A DNA stretch of 64,000 bases from JAVJUV01 sp047314965 (GCF_047314965.1 NZ_JBLBVK010000040.1:39652-103651), one strand, 5' to 3'. Shown: positions 16,646 through 27,356, numbered from the stretch's first letter. Numbers and translations are program-made. The notes: a model not told the origin generated them from the letters alone.

Positions 16646-17580
16646 TTCCGCGCCTCCGCTCTGCTGATGAGAACGCGCAGCGCCAGGACGATGATCAGGA
16701 TCGCCCCCTGCGCGCCGATCTGCCAGTCCGGGTTGAGCCGGAGGAACGACAGGAACGAGCCCGCAAGCGCAAGAGTGACCGCACCGATCACCGCGCCTAT
16801 GGGCGAGACGCGGCCGCCGACGAACTCGCCCCCGCCCAGGATCACGCCCGCGATGGACAGGAGCGTGTAGCGGAGCGCGATATTGGCGTCGGCCGAGGTG
16901 GTCAGACCCACCAGCGCCATGCCGGACAGAACGCCGAAGAACCCCGCCAGCGCGAACATGCTCATCTTGATCTTGAGAAGCGACCAGCCCGCGCGCTCGA
17001 GCGAACGCGGGTTTCCGCCCGCGCCGCGCATCACCGTGCCCCAGGCCGAGCGCATCAGCCCGACATGCACGACCAGTGCGATCACCACAGAGGCGATGAT
17101 CGGGAACGGAATATAGGCCGGTTTCAGCGTCATCAGCGTACGGATGTACTCTGGCGCCTTGCCGCCCGGCGTCGGCAGGACAAGGACGGCCAGACCCAGC
17201 CAGACGAAGGACATGCCCAGCGTGACGACGATGGAGGGCAGGTTTCGGAGGTGGATGAGCGCGCCCAGCGCGGCATAGCAGAGGATCAGCCCGGCCAGCG
17301 CGGCAATGCCGAGGAGCGGCGTGTCATGCAGCCAGGTGGCCGTGATGCAGGCGACAAGGCTGACGAAGCCACCGATGGAGAGATCAAGCTCGTTCACGCA
17401 GAGAATGAACATCTGCGCGATGGTCGCCAGTGCGATCGGGATGGCGAGGTTCAGGAGCAGGTTCAGGCCGAAATAGCTCATGGTTCGCGGCTGCAGCCAG
17501 AAGATCGCGATCAGCAGGACGGCCAGCGAAAGCGGTGGCAGCAAGCCTCTCATCAGGCGCGGAGAAAGGGGCCCGTTCAT
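16642..17580 (-). CDS. Ribose-type (CUT2) ABC transporter permease
   Basis: This 312-residue RbsC-family permease is the partner of the downstream permease. Motifs include 'FILCVNELDLSIGGFVSLVA' (the LDLSIGG signature) and 'LLSIAGVILGGGEFVGGRVS' near the C-terminus. It overlaps both flanking genes by 4 bases (ATGA), so all three are translationally coupled. Substrate unknown, probably a monosaccharide or related polyol. Confidence 0.9.
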   Translation of the reverse strand: MNGPLSPRLMRGLLPPLSLAVLLIAIFWLQPRTMSYFGLNLLLNLAIPIALATIAQMFILCVNELDLSIGGFVSLVACITATWLHDTPLLGIAALAGLILCYAALGALIHLRNLPSIVVTLGMSFVWLGLAVLVLPTPGGKAPEYIRTLMTLKPAYIPFPIIASVVIALVVHVGLMRSAWGTVMRGAGGNPRSLERAGWSLLKIKMSMFALAGFFGVLSGMALVGLTTSADANIALRYTLLSIAGVILGGGEFVGGRVSPIGAVIGAVTLALAGSFLSFLRLNPDWQIGAQGAILIIVLALRVLISRAEARK

Positions 17581-19031
17581 GCGTCGGCCCTGAACGAGGC
17601 GTGCAGCACTCGTTCCTCCGTCATGTCGCGGCGCGGCAGGTCGGCGACGATCGCGCCTTCACGGAAAACATAGACGTGGTCGCAGTTGCGCAATTCGTCC
17701 ATTTCGGTCGTGTACCAGAGGAAGGTGCGGCCCTTCGCGGCCTCTTCCCGGATCATGCCGTAGACCTCCTGTTTGGTTCCGATGTCGACACCGCGCATCG
17801 GGTCATCCATCACGATGATCCTTGCGGCCGATCCCAACGCACGGGCGAACAGCGCCTTCTGCTGGTTGCCGCCCGAGAGCGACAGGATGGGATTGTCGAC
17901 GTCGGGCGTTCGTATACCGATCCGTTCGCGCCATTTGTCGGCAAAGCCGCGCGCGGCGTCATGATCAAGGAACATGCCCTTCAGGAACTGGCGGAGCGAA
18001 CCGATGGAAATGTTCTCGGCGATCGACCAGAGCGGAAAGACCCCATCCGTCTGGCGGTCGCCCGCGACAAGGGCGACTTCCCCGGCAACCGTGGCGCCGG
18101 GCACATGATCGAAGATCTGCACAAGCAGTTCCGTCTGTCCCTGACCGCTCAGCCCCGCCAGCCCGACGACCTCGCCCCTATGCGCCGCGAGCGCCAGAGT
18201 TTCCGCCACCTTCGGCATCGCCTGCACGACAAGCGGCGCGGTATCCCGGATCGCAGCCACCTCTGCCGAGCGGTCCTTCACGGCCTCGGCAACGCTGCCC
18301 ATCGCCTTGACCAGTGAATTGCGGTCGAAGGCCGAAGCGCGGTCCAGCGCCACCACGCCGCCATCGCGCATCACCGCGATACGGTCGGCCGTGCTCAGGA
18401 TTTCTCCGAGGAGGTGGGAAATCAGGACACAGGTGCCCCCTGTCGCAACATAGCGGCGAACATGATCGAGCAGTTTCTTCGCCGCAACGGCGTCCAGCGA
18501 CGAAGTCGGTTCGTCCAGTATGACGACCTTCGCCTCGTTGGTTGTCACTGCGAAGGCGCGTGCGATCTCCACCATCTGGCGACGGGCGATGGAGAGATCC
18601 CCCACGATGTCTTCGGTCGAAATTCCGTGGCCGGGAAAAACCTCGTCCAGCTTTTCGCGGATCAACCGCCGCGCCGCTCCGCGCCAGCCGACGCCGGCGA
18701 TGGATGGATGCGAGATCCGCGCGTTTTCCGCCACCGTCAGGTTCGGGCAGAGCGAAAGTTCCTGGTAGACACAGCGCACGCCATGGGCGGCCGCGTTCTG
18801 CGGGGTCAGCCGCCCTGTGATGTCGGTTCCGGCAACCTCGATCCGGCCCTTGTCCGGCGCAAGGTTGCCCGAAAGCACGTTCATCAGCGTCGATTTGCCC
18901 GCGCCGTTATGGCCAACAAGGCCGAGACATTCGCCGGCACGAAGTTCCAGCGTGACCCCGGTGAGGGCACGGACGGCGCCGAAACTCTTTTCGACGCCGT
19001 CCAGGAGGACGATCGGTGCCGTCTCGCTCAT
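17577..19031 (-). CDS. Ribose-type (CUT2) ABC transporter ATPase, two-domain
   Basis: This 484-residue protein has two fused nucleotide-binding domains, like RbsA. Domain 1 has Walker A GHNGAGKST (about residues 40-48), signature LSIARRQMVEIARA and Walker B VVILDEPTSSLD. Domain 2 lacks a proper Walker A (GLAGLSGQGQTE) but keeps the signature LSGGNQQKALFARAL and Walker B IIVMDDPMRGVDIG. That asymmetry is usual for the family, so only site 1 is likely to hydrolyse ATP fully. Domain 2 is somewhat short, making the protein about 15-20 residues smaller than RbsA. Confidence 0.9.
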   Translation of the reverse strand: MSETAPIVLLDGVEKSFGAVRALTGVTLELRAGECLGLVGHNGAGKSTLMNVLSGNLAPDKGRIEVAGTDITGRLTPQNAAAHGVRCVYQELSLCPNLTVAENARISHPSIAGVGWRGAARRLIREKLDEVFPGHGISTEDIVGDLSIARRQMVEIARAFAVTTNEAKVVILDEPTSSLDAVAAKKLLDHVRRYVATGGTCVLISHLLGEILSTADRIAVMRDGGVVALDRASAFDRNSLVKAMGSVAEAVKDRSAEVAAIRDTAPLVVQAMPKVAETLALAAHRGEVVGLAGLSGQGQTELLVQIFDHVPGATVAGEVALVAGDRQTDGVFPLWSIAENISIGSLRQFLKGMFLDHDAARGFADKWRERIGIRTPDVDNPILSLSGGNQQKALFARALGSAARIIVMDDPMRGVDIGTKQEVYGMIREEAAKGRTFLWYTTEMDELRNCDHVYVFREGAIVADLPRRDMTEERVLHASFRADA

Positions 19032-19052
19032 GGAATGAATCCCGCGCGCGGA

Positions 19053-20075
19053 TTACATCGCGCCCTTGATCACGCCCTGAGCGTCTTCAAGCGAGTACTC
19101 GACGTTGGCCACGCCTCCCACTTCGGTGTTCGCGAGGTTCTCCTCGAGATTGTCCTGATCGATGCGCAGGAAGGGCACGGTCAGGTCTTTCGGCACTTCC
19201 GCACCGTCGAGGATCTGCTGTGCCACCCAGAAGGCCAGCGTCGAGACACCCGGAGCGATCGAAACCGACATGGTTTCGTAGCCGTTGGCATCCTTCTGCT
19301 CTTTCCACCAGGTCAGTTCGTCGTGGCGGTTGCCCATCACGATGACCGGCATGTCACGGCCAGACGCCTTGATGGCCTGCGCCGCGCCATAGCCGTCGCC
19401 ACCCTGCGTCACGACGCCGACGATGTCATCGGGCAGCGAGGGCAGGATGCCTGCGACGGCCTTTTGCGCCACGTCCTGGGCCCAGTTGCCGTGAACCGAT
19501 CCGACGATCTCGAACTTGCCGGTTTCGGCCACGCCTTCATGGATGCCGGCGCTGATTTCGTCATCGACGAACACGCCCGCGAGCCCCCGAATTTCAAGCA
19601 GCTTGCCGCCATCTGGCAGCTTTTCGGCGAGGTAGAGCACCTCGTCCTTGCCCATCTGCTTGAAGTCGACGGCGATCCGCCAGGCGCAGGGCTCGGTCAC
19701 GATGCCGTCGAAGCTTACGACCGTCACGCCCGCATCGCAGGCTTCCTTGACCGCACCGTTCAGGCCTTCGGGTGACGCGGCGTTGATGACGATGGCGTCA
19801 TAGCCTTGAAGAATCAGGTTCTGAATTTGCGCAGCCTGCTCCGTCACCTGGTTTTCGGCGGTGGTAAAGGCGTCCGCTGCAGCCACGACGCCACTGGAAA
19901 CGGCCTCGCCCGTAACTTTTTCCCAGCTGCGCAGCATGGCCTGCCGCCACGAGTTTCCCGCGTAGTTGTTTGAAAGAGCAATACGTTTGTCCGCGGTGTC
20001 GGCCATCGCAGTATGACCAAGCAACAACGCTGTGGCCGTTGTCATATGCAACGCCACCTTAGCTATCGATTTCAT
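19053..20075 (-). CDS. Sugar ABC transporter substrate-binding protein (RbsB-like)
   Basis: This 340-residue periplasmic protein has a Sec signal peptide of about 25 residues ending HTAMA. The periplasmic-binding fold type I is recognisable from RIALSNNYAGNSWRQAM, LILQGYDAIVINAASPEGL and GVVTQGGDGYGAAQAIK. It is first in the operon, 21 bases before the ATPase, with 186 bases upstream that may hold the promoter. The Trp and Asn-rich ligand loop (NRHDELTWWKEQ) differs from ribose binders, so the ligand cannot be named. Confidence 0.88.
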   Translation of the reverse strand: MKSIAKVALHMTTATALLLGHTAMADTADKRIALSNNYAGNSWRQAMLRSWEKVTGEAVSSGVVAAADAFTTAENQVTEQAAQIQNLILQGYDAIVINAASPEGLNGAVKEACDAGVTVVSFDGIVTEPCAWRIAVDFKQMGKDEVLYLAEKLPDGGKLLEIRGLAGVFVDDEISAGIHEGVAETGKFEIVGSVHGNWAQDVAQKAVAGILPSLPDDIVGVVTQGGDGYGAAQAIKASGRDMPVIVMGNRHDELTWWKEQKDANGYETMSVSIAPGVSTLAFWVAQQILDGAEVPKDLTVPFLRIDQDNLEENLANTEVGGVANVEYSLEDAQGVIKGAM

Positions 20076-20261
20076 GGTTTTCCTCCCAAACCAGCAGCGA
20101 TCAGCCGATTTTCGCTCCGGCTGAACTGATGGTCAGTCTACTACAGGGTGAAACATTCAAGATTTGATTTCAGTCAACACCATGGAGACATTCTTTCAGG
20201 GCCCAGCATTTCCGCTGGCGCCTCACGAAGGACGCCGGTCGTGCGGGACATGGCCGATCCG

Positions 20262-20558
20262 TCAGTTCGAAAGCTCGGCTTTCGACGCAAGAAAGCGGAC
20301 GATGGTCTCTCTCGCTTCGGCATCCGGGGCATGGTGGCTTGTCAGAAACAGGTCCAGAGCTTCCTGGCCTTCCTCTGACAGTTTCCTTTGGCTGAGAGTG
20401 CTGAGGACCCGGGAGCCATGGCAAAAGCTGCACCGCGCTTCAATCAGGCGCTCCGCCGAGGGCTGATCCACTTGCGCGCCACTCTCCTGGCCGGAGGCGA
20501 TCCCGGTAAGAGTTATGAGTGCGACCGCAAACATGGCCGCCAAATCTCGTAAAGACAT
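20262..20558 (-). CDS. Small c-type cytochrome, possibly bis-His
   Basis: This 98-residue periplasmic protein has an N-terminal signal (about 1-23, ending IASGQ) and one haem-binding CSFCH at residues 43-47. No methionine follows the haem motif. The only candidates for a distal ligand are H75 and H76, unlike normal class I cytochromes. A GGAGG site overlaps an in-frame ATG at 20570, so the start at 20558 is chosen. It resembles small monohaem subunits of sulfite or alcohol dehydrogenases, but no such enzyme lies nearby. It is upstream of the sugar operon on the same strand. Confidence 0.7.
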   Translation of the reverse strand: MSLRDLAAMFAVALITLTGIASGQESGAQVDQPSAERLIEARCSFCHGSRVLSTLSQRKLSEEGQEALDLFLTSHHAPDAEARETIVRFLASKAELSN

Positions 20559-20673
20559 GCCAGCCTCCAAGCTGGGAACCGCATCTTCAGAACAATGTTT
20601 GAAAGTTTAGGGCAATGGGAGCGCGGCGCATTGACCCTTGTCAATCGTGTGGCAAGGCCCTCTCCGACGAAAA

Positions 20674-20706
20674 CAAAAAAAGGGCGCCCCGGGGGCGCCC
20701 TTTTAT
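20674..20706 (-). terminator. Terminator of groESL
   Basis: The stem AGGGCGCCCC (20681-20690) pairs with GGGGCGCCCT (20692-20701), flanked by an A run on one side and TTTT on the other. It begins 26 bases after the groEL stop and reads as an intrinsic terminator on the minus strand, and probably on both strands. Confidence 0.85.
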
Positions 20707-20726
20707 ATTTTGACTGGCAGTCAGGC

Positions 20727-22367
<1,641 letters not shown>

Positions 22368-22420
22368 GATGATTGCTCCTAGTTGTCGTTGAATTTGATT
22401 GGATGATCAGAAGATGACGA

Positions 22421-22708
22421 TCAGGCGATGATGCCCAGGATGTCGCTTTCCTTCATGATCAGCAGTTCCTGGCCGTCCAGCGTGATCTCGGTGCCGGACC
22501 ACTTGCCGAACAGGATGCGGTCGCCAGCCTTGACGTCCATGGCGATGCGATCACCGTCATCGTCCTTCGCACCTGCGCCGACTGCGACGACTTCGCCTTC
22601 CGCGGGCTTTTCTTTTGCGTTGTCGGGGATGATCAGACCACCCTTGGTCTTTTCCTCGGACTCGACGCGGCGGACCAGCACGCGGTCATGCAGCGGAGTA
22701 AATGCCAT
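22421..22708 (-). CDS. groES: Co-chaperonin GroES (Hsp10)
   Basis: This 95-residue lid of the GroEL chamber opens with FTPLHDRVLVRRVESEEKT. The mobile loop GGLIIPDNAKEKPAEGEVVAVG is complete, and the C-terminus reads LLIMKESDILGIIA. It is first in the operon, with a strong AAGGAGCG ribosome site and the CIRCE operator and promoter upstream. Confidence 0.99.
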   Translation of the reverse strand: MAFTPLHDRVLVRRVESEEKTKGGLIIPDNAKEKPAEGEVVAVGAGAKDDDGDRIAMDVKAGDRILFGKWSGTEITLDGQELLIMKESDILGIIA

Positions 22709-22740
22709 TTCGAACGCTCCTTAGGTTCAAGTTTCTCCCT

Positions 22741-22767
22741 TTAGCACTCGCCTTGGGTGAGTGCTAA
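22741..22767 (-). promoter_or_regulatory. CIRCE operator for HrcA
   Basis: TTAGCACTC (22741-22749), nine bases, then GAGTGCTAA (22759-22767) is a perfect match to the established CIRCE inverted repeat. It sits 32 bases before groES, in the untranslated leader or at the transcription start, where HrcA represses groESL. Confidence 0.97.
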
Positions 22768-22775
22768 CGGGCCGC

Positions 22776-22803
22776 AGATAAGGAATGCTCTCCAAGCTGT
22801 CAA
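22776..22803 (-). promoter_or_regulatory. Sigma-70 promoter of groESL
   Basis: On the minus strand a perfect TTGACA (22803-22798) is followed after 16 bases by TTATCT (22781-22776). Transcription would start at or just inside the CIRCE operator, consistent with HrcA repression. Confidence 0.75.
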
Positions 22804-22940
22804 CTCCGATCGGAGCAAAAAAATCGCCAGCGGGCGATGGTCCGGCGCGCAGGCCATTAACGGTCGCAACACGGCCTTTCTTCTGACAAATATGACCTTA
22901 CATAGGGACCCAAGACCCGAAGAGGCAGATTGAGGCAGGT

Positions 22941-23921
22941 ATGTTTAGAGCAATTTTCACCGCCGCGCTTTTGGCTTTGGTGCCTGCGGTCGCCGGCGCC
23001 CAGACCTGTGGCACCAGGAACCTGATAGCAGAACTGAACCCACAGGAACGGGCGAGACTCGACGAACTGGTCGCCCCTCACCCCTACAGCGAAGGCTATC
23101 TCTTCCGCGCCGACAAGGGCGAGGACAGCGTGATCGTACTAGGAACGGTCCACATCCCCGACCCGCGGCTGGAGCCGATCGTCACCCGCGTCCGGCCATA
23201 TCTGGAAAAGGTCGACCTGCTGGTCCTTGAGGCCACCTCCGAGGACGAGGCCGGTATTCAGGCGCTGGCGGCCCGGAAGCCCGAGATGTTCTTCATCACC
23301 GAAGGCCCGACCCTGATCGACCTGCTGTCGCCGGAAGATTGGAGCGCCGTGTCCGACCGGCTGAAGGCGCTTGGCGTTCCGTCCTTCCTGGCGGCGAAGT
23401 TTCAGCCCTGGTATCTGTCCATGACAATCGCGATCCCGCCATGCGCCCTTGCTGCCATGCAAAGTGGCGAGAAGGGTCTGGACCGTCAGCTGGAGATCAT
23501 AGCGAGAGAGGCAGGCATTCCGCTTGCGACGCTGGACGACACCGAAACGGTGCTGCGCATCTTTGCCGACGAACCCATCGAGAAACAGCTGGACGGGCTG
23601 CGCATCACGCTCGAGACGCAGCAATCGGGGGAAGCGCCGACGTCGACCCTGCTTCAGGGCTATTTCGATGGACGGCTTCGCGAAACATGGGAGTTCGCGC
23701 GCATCCAGCTGGAACGTTCGGACATCGAGAACACCGGCGAGATGTTCGATGAAATCAACCACACCCTGTTGATCGACCGGAACGAAAACTGGGAAGCCGC
23801 CCTGCCCGACCTGATCACCGGCAAGGACGTGATGATCGCTGTCGGCGGCGCGCATCTGTCGGGCGAGTCGGGCGTGCTTCGCGCACTGGAACGGATGGGC
23901 TACGCGGTGTCGCCGCTCTAG
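22941..23921 (+). CDS. TraB/GumN family protein
   Basis: This 326-residue protein has a Sec signal peptide (about 1-20, cleavage after AGA). Family motifs are VIVLGTVHIPDPR near residue 70, 'EKGLDRQL' near 180 and the C-terminal IAVGGAHLSGESGVLRAL. The family includes the Tiki/TraB putative metalloproteases; the His and Glu residues in GTVH and GGAH are thought to bind metal. It is periplasmic or membrane-attached, its role is unknown, and it stands alone after the groESL promoter region. Confidence 0.85.
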   Translation: MFRAIFTAALLALVPAVAGAQTCGTRNLIAELNPQERARLDELVAPHPYSEGYLFRADKGEDSVIVLGTVHIPDPRLEPIVTRVRPYLEKVDLLVLEATSEDEAGIQALAARKPEMFFITEGPTLIDLLSPEDWSAVSDRLKALGVPSFLAAKFQPWYLSMTIAIPPCALAAMQSGEKGLDRQLEIIAREAGIPLATLDDTETVLRIFADEPIEKQLDGLRITLETQQSGEAPTSTLLQGYFDGRLRETWEFARIQLERSDIENTGEMFDEINHTLLIDRNENWEAALPDLITGKDVMIAVGGAHLSGESGVLRALERMGYAVSPL

Positions 23922-24096
23922 GGCCGGGTACGCGCCGGGGCAAGGGAGCCTTTCGCGCAAGTTGCGGCGAAGGGCAGCATGGAGCTCGAAGAGAGCCTTT
24001 GTCACAGCTGGCAATCCGAACCAAAACGGTAAAAGGTCTCGACCTTCGCACAACGTTCGACAATGCTGATTCAAGCGGAACGCCCGGAGATCGCAA

Positions 24097-24645
24097 ATGA
24101 TCCAAACACGCAAGACTGTCATCTTTCGGGAGTTGATCGAAACCGATTCATTCGGCACTCCCTGTGAGCCCGTGTCGCGTGTCGCCGTCGGGGCGGTCTT
24201 CAGGAATCCACTCGCAGGGCGTTTTGAGCATGATCTTTCCCCGCTCTTCGAGATCGGGGCGGAGCTGGGACGAAGACTTGCGGAGCAGGCCATCGGCCTG
24301 CTGAACGGTCCGCCAGTGTCCTATGGTAAAGCCGCAATAGTAGGGGTCTCCGGGGACATGGAGCACGGGGGTGCGGTTGTCCACCCTCGACTGGGCGCGC
24401 CGATGAGAGCGGCCGCTGGCGGTGGCGAGGCTGTCATCCCTTCAAACGTAAAGATCGGACCGGTTGGTGCATCGATTGATCTGCCGCTTGGACACAAGGA
24501 CAATCCCTGGTCCTTCGATCATTTCGACACCATGACCCTTTGTGTGCCCGACGGACCGGCCCCGGACGAAATCGTCATGTTCCTGGCCTATGCAGACCAC
24601 GGGCGTCCGATCCCAAGATGCGGAAGCGGGCCGGTCAAGAGCTAG
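24097..24645 (+). CDS. DUF1185 (amino acid synthesis) family protein
   Basis: This 182-residue protein matches the DUF1185 family, named for amino acid synthesis without a known reaction. Recognisable parts are 'RVAVGAVFRNPLAGRFEHDL' and the glycine-rich GVSGDMEHGGAVVHPRLGAPMR, then 'SFDHFDTMTLCVPDGPAPDEI'. Members often sit beside dehydrogenases and hydrolases of unusual catabolic routes, as here, so it may belong to the island at 24702-32022. Confidence 0.75.
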   Translation: MIQTRKTVIFRELIETDSFGTPCEPVSRVAVGAVFRNPLAGRFEHDLSPLFEIGAELGRRLAEQAIGLLNGPPVSYGKAAIVGVSGDMEHGGAVVHPRLGAPMRAAAGGGEAVIPSNVKIGPVGASIDLPLGHKDNPWSFDHFDTMTLCVPDGPAPDEIVMFLAYADHGRPIPRCGSGPVKS

Positions 24646-24701
24646 TCATGCAAACGGCGGTTCCGTCCGTTTGACGAACATTGCGATGGGCCCTTACGGG
24701 T

Positions 24702-25532
24702 TCACCCGATCAACGCGATCAGGAACCTTGTTGCGACCAATGTGAGAAAGACGCCGAAGGCGAGCTCGAGTTTGCGGCGTGTCAGCCGGTGGGCCAGTGC
24801 CACTCCGAAACGGGTTGTCAGAAGTGATGTCGGGATCGTCAGTGCAAATGCGGCCACCGAGACAAATCCCAGGGAGGCAGGAGGCAACCCGGCCTTTCCA
24901 AGTCCGGCAAGAATATAACCGATTGTACCCGGAATCGCGATAAGCACACCGACGCCCGCCGAGGTTGAGACCGCCCGGTGTATGGGCACGCCGTGCAGGG
25001 TGAGAAACAGGTTCGAGACAGCGCCGCCGCCGATGCCCATGATCGCTGAGACCAGACCGATGCCAGCGCCTCCGATCCGCATGGCCCAACGGCCCGGGAG
25101 ACTGTCCCGCAGCTGCCAGCCCTTGCCACCGCTGAGGAGCTTGACGGCATTTATGGTTGCGATGCAAACGAAGACCGCCTGGAAGACCGCCGGCGACGCG
25201 TGACGCGCAATCACCGCTCCCAGAGCGACCCCTCCAAGTATGGGAACTGCCCAGATTCTCAGGACGTCGAGGTCAAGGGTTCCCTTGGCATGGTGCCCCC
25301 GCGCCGACATGATGGAGGTCGGAATGATCACGGCCAGGGACGTCCCGACCGCCACAGGCATCGCGATTTCCGCGGGGTATCCGAGCACCCTGAAAATCTC
25401 GAAGAAGACCGGGACGGAAATAGCACCGCCGCCAACGCCGAAAAGGCCCGCGAGAAAGCCGATGGCCGCGCCCGCGAGGACGAGGGCTCCGACAAGGGTC
25501 AGAAGAGTCGCGGGATCGGCCAGAAGATCCAA
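24702..25532 (-). CDS. Sulfite exporter TauE/SafE family permease
   Basis: This 276-residue inner-membrane protein has about eight helices in two repeats, each carrying the family glycine motif: GFLAGLFGVGGGAISVPVFF near residue 25 and LVSAIMGIGGGAVSNLF near 160. Family members export sulfite, sulfoacetate or related anions. It starts 1 base after the dehydrogenase stop and is third in an operon with FAH and dehydrogenase genes. Its substrate is probably an anionic product of that pathway. Confidence 0.88.
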   Translation of the reverse strand: MDLLADPATLLTLVGALVLAGAAIGFLAGLFGVGGGAISVPVFFEIFRVLGYPAEIAMPVAVGTSLAVIIPTSIMSARGHHAKGTLDLDVLRIWAVPILGGVALGAVIARHASPAVFQAVFVCIATINAVKLLSGGKGWQLRDSLPGRWAMRIGGAGIGLVSAIMGIGGGAVSNLFLTLHGVPIHRAVSTSAGVGVLIAIPGTIGYILAGLGKAGLPPASLGFVSVAAFALTIPTSLLTTRFGVALAHRLTRRKLELAFGVFLTLVATRFLIALIG

Positions 25533-25533
25533 C

Positions 25534-26400
25534 TCATTTGTCCAGAACGAAACGGGTCAGCGTAGCGCCATCGAAGCCGTCGAGGCCCACGGCAAGCGCC
25601 GCCGCATAGCTTTTCTGCGCCGCTTCGGACAGTGGCATCCGCCGGCCTTTCCGCGACGCCTGTTCAAGTGCCAGCCCGAGATCTTTGGACAGTCCGGCAA
25701 GATCGAATGTCCCGGGCTGGTCGGTTCCGTTCAACGTATCGATCACGACCTGCCCGCGGTTCTTCAGCACCGCCGGACCTGCTGAACTGTCCGAGATCAC
25801 CGAGATGGCCACGTCCGCGGGAATGCCACTGTCAACGAGCATGGCGAGCGCTTCGCCAAGCGTCTGCCAGTAGATCGCAAGCGGAAGATTGACCGCCAGT
25901 TTCATATGCGCGCCGGAACCCGCCGGCCCCAGATGCTCGACGCGTTTGCAGAGCTGTTCCATGATCGGCCTTGCCCGCTCAAAGGCCGCTTCAGTGCCGC
26001 CCGCCATTCCAAGTAGCTGACCCTTGAGCGCAGGCCCTACCGTGCCTCCGACGGGGCAGTCGACGAAGTCGGCGCCCGCCTCGGCAAATCGGGCCGCAAT
26101 CTCTCGGGTGTCGTCGGGAAGAAGTGTCGAGGTATCCACGACCAGCCGTCCGGACACACCGGATGCGATGAGGCCGGTCGCGACCGACCCGACCGCATCC
26201 GCGTTTTGCAGAGACAGGAGGATCGCGTCGCAGTCGCCCAGATCGGACAGCGACTGCGCGACCTCGGCACCTGCCTCGGCCGCGGCTTTCGTGCGGTCTT
26301 GCGTCCTGTTCCAGACGACAACGGTGTTTCCGGTTTCAATCAGCCGTTTTGCGAATGCGGTCCCCATCCGTCCGGTGCCGATGATTGCGATCCTCGCCAT
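25534..26400 (-). CDS. Beta-hydroxyacid dehydrogenase (3-hydroxyisobutyrate dehydrogenase-like)
   Basis: This 288-residue NAD(P)-dependent oxidoreductase has the Rossmann motif GTGRMG near the N-terminus (residues 8-13), the substrate signature FVDCPVGGTVGPA (family DxPxSGG, about 113-125), and the catalytic lysine in GSGAHMKLAVN (about 161-171). The usual serine of PVSGG is replaced by Gly. It would oxidise a 2- or 3-hydroxyacid, or reduce a semialdehyde. It lies between TauE/SafE and FAH genes on the minus strand. Confidence 0.85.
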   Translation of the reverse strand: MARIAIIGTGRMGTAFAKRLIETGNTVVVWNRTQDRTKAAAEAGAEVAQSLSDLGDCDAILLSLQNADAVGSVATGLIASGVSGRLVVDTSTLLPDDTREIAARFAEAGADFVDCPVGGTVGPALKGQLLGMAGGTEAAFERARPIMEQLCKRVEHLGPAGSGAHMKLAVNLPLAIYWQTLGEALAMLVDSGIPADVAISVISDSSAGPAVLKNRGQVVIDTLNGTDQPGTFDLAGLSKDLGLALEQASRKGRRMPLSEAAQKSYAAALAVGLDGFDGATLTRFVLDK

Positions 26401-26429
26401 CCCAAGTCCTCCTTGCTGTGCCGGACAGA

Positions 26430-27128
26430 TTATCCGGCAGGTTGTCCGATCGACACCTTCATGGGTTCAAGCCCGTCCACCGAGCACTCCAGAACATCTC
26501 CGGTGACCACCGCGCCGACACCGGCCGGTGTCCCGGTCATTATGATGTCGCCGGCCATCAATTCATGCTGTTCCGAAAGTTTCGAGATGATCTCGTCGAT
26601 CTTCCAGATCAGCAAAGAAATGTCCGCATCCTGGCGGGTTTCGCCGTTCACCTTCAATCGCACATGCCCCGAGGACATGATGCCGGTGTCTTCGACACGG
26701 CTCACGGGCCCAACCGGAGCGGACTTGTCGAACGCCTTGGTCACTTCCCATGGCAATCCCTTGGCCAAAGCCTCGGCCTGATGATCCCGTCGGGTCATGT
26801 CGAGCCCGACGGCGTAGCCGAAGATATGGTTTGACGCCTCCGCCTCGGGAATGTTGTAGCCGCCCGATTTCAGTGCGACGACCAGTTCGCATTCGTAGTG
26901 CAGGTTGTTGGTGAAGACCGGGTAAGGGATCTCGCCACCGTTCCTGACCAGCGCGTCGCGCGGCTTCATGAAAATGACCGGAGGATCGCGCTCGTCCGCA
27001 TTCATTTCAATGATATGGGCAACGTAGTTTTTTCCGATGCAGTAGATACGTCGGACCGGGAACTTCTGATCCGATCCAGTGATGTCGAGGTAGGCCACAT
27101 CGGGCGGTGAAACGGCGAAATCGGTCAT
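26430..27128 (-). CDS. Fumarylacetoacetate hydrolase family protein
   Basis: This 232-residue single-domain FAH-family enzyme is related to 2-keto-4-pentenoate hydratases, acylpyruvases and oxaloacetate tautomerases. It has the lid and start RRIYCIGKNYVAHI, the metal ligands in HYECELVVAL (ExE) and the Asp in YAVGLDMTRRD, and the closing motif IIMTGTPAGVGAV. The compact size fits YcgM-like acylpyruvase or oxaloacetate-type enzymes. It is first in the minus-strand operon, facing the transporter operon across a 228-base gap. Confidence 0.88.
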   Translation of the reverse strand: MTDFAVSPPDVAYLDITGSDQKFPVRRIYCIGKNYVAHIIEMNADERDPPVIFMKPRDALVRNGGEIPYPVFTNNLHYECELVVALKSGGYNIPEAEASNHIFGYAVGLDMTRRDHQAEALAKGLPWEVTKAFDKSAPVGPVSRVEDTGIMSSGHVRLKVNGETRQDADISLLIWKIDEIISKLSEQHELMAGDIIMTGTPAGVGAVVTGDVLECSVDGLEPMKVSIGQPAG

Positions 27129-27261
27129 GGGCGTCCTTTCTTCAGCAGACCCAAGTCGGCAGCACAGCCGGGCTGAACGACTCGCGACTGAAGCAGGATT
27201 TCGCGGAAACCTCGTCAGATCAAGATATGAAACCTCCTTCTGGATGCTTTTTTATATTATT

Positions 27262-27289
27262 TTGTCAGAATCATTAATTCGTATAACAT
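27262..27289 (+). promoter_or_regulatory. AT-rich divergent control region, possible promoter and GntR site
   Basis: The gap between FAH and the binding-protein gene contains an AT-rich stretch (27250-27290), unusual in this GC-rich window. TTGTCA at 27262-27267 is followed after 16 bases by TAACAT. GTATAAC at 27281-27287 fits the GT-N3-AC core known for FadR-type GntR regulators, and such a regulator is encoded at 30055. All of this is by eye and weak. Confidence 0.35.
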
Positions 27290-27356
27290 TCTGCCAGGGC
27301 GCCCCGGACGAATCTGTCGGCCGGGCGACCGCTCAACCTTAGGGAGGACAAAAAAG

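Noticed and set aside
17577..19031. Loss of Walker A in the second ATPase domain as a mutation
   Set aside because: Degenerate second nucleotide sites are normal in RbsA-type ATPases, so it is not evidence of decay.
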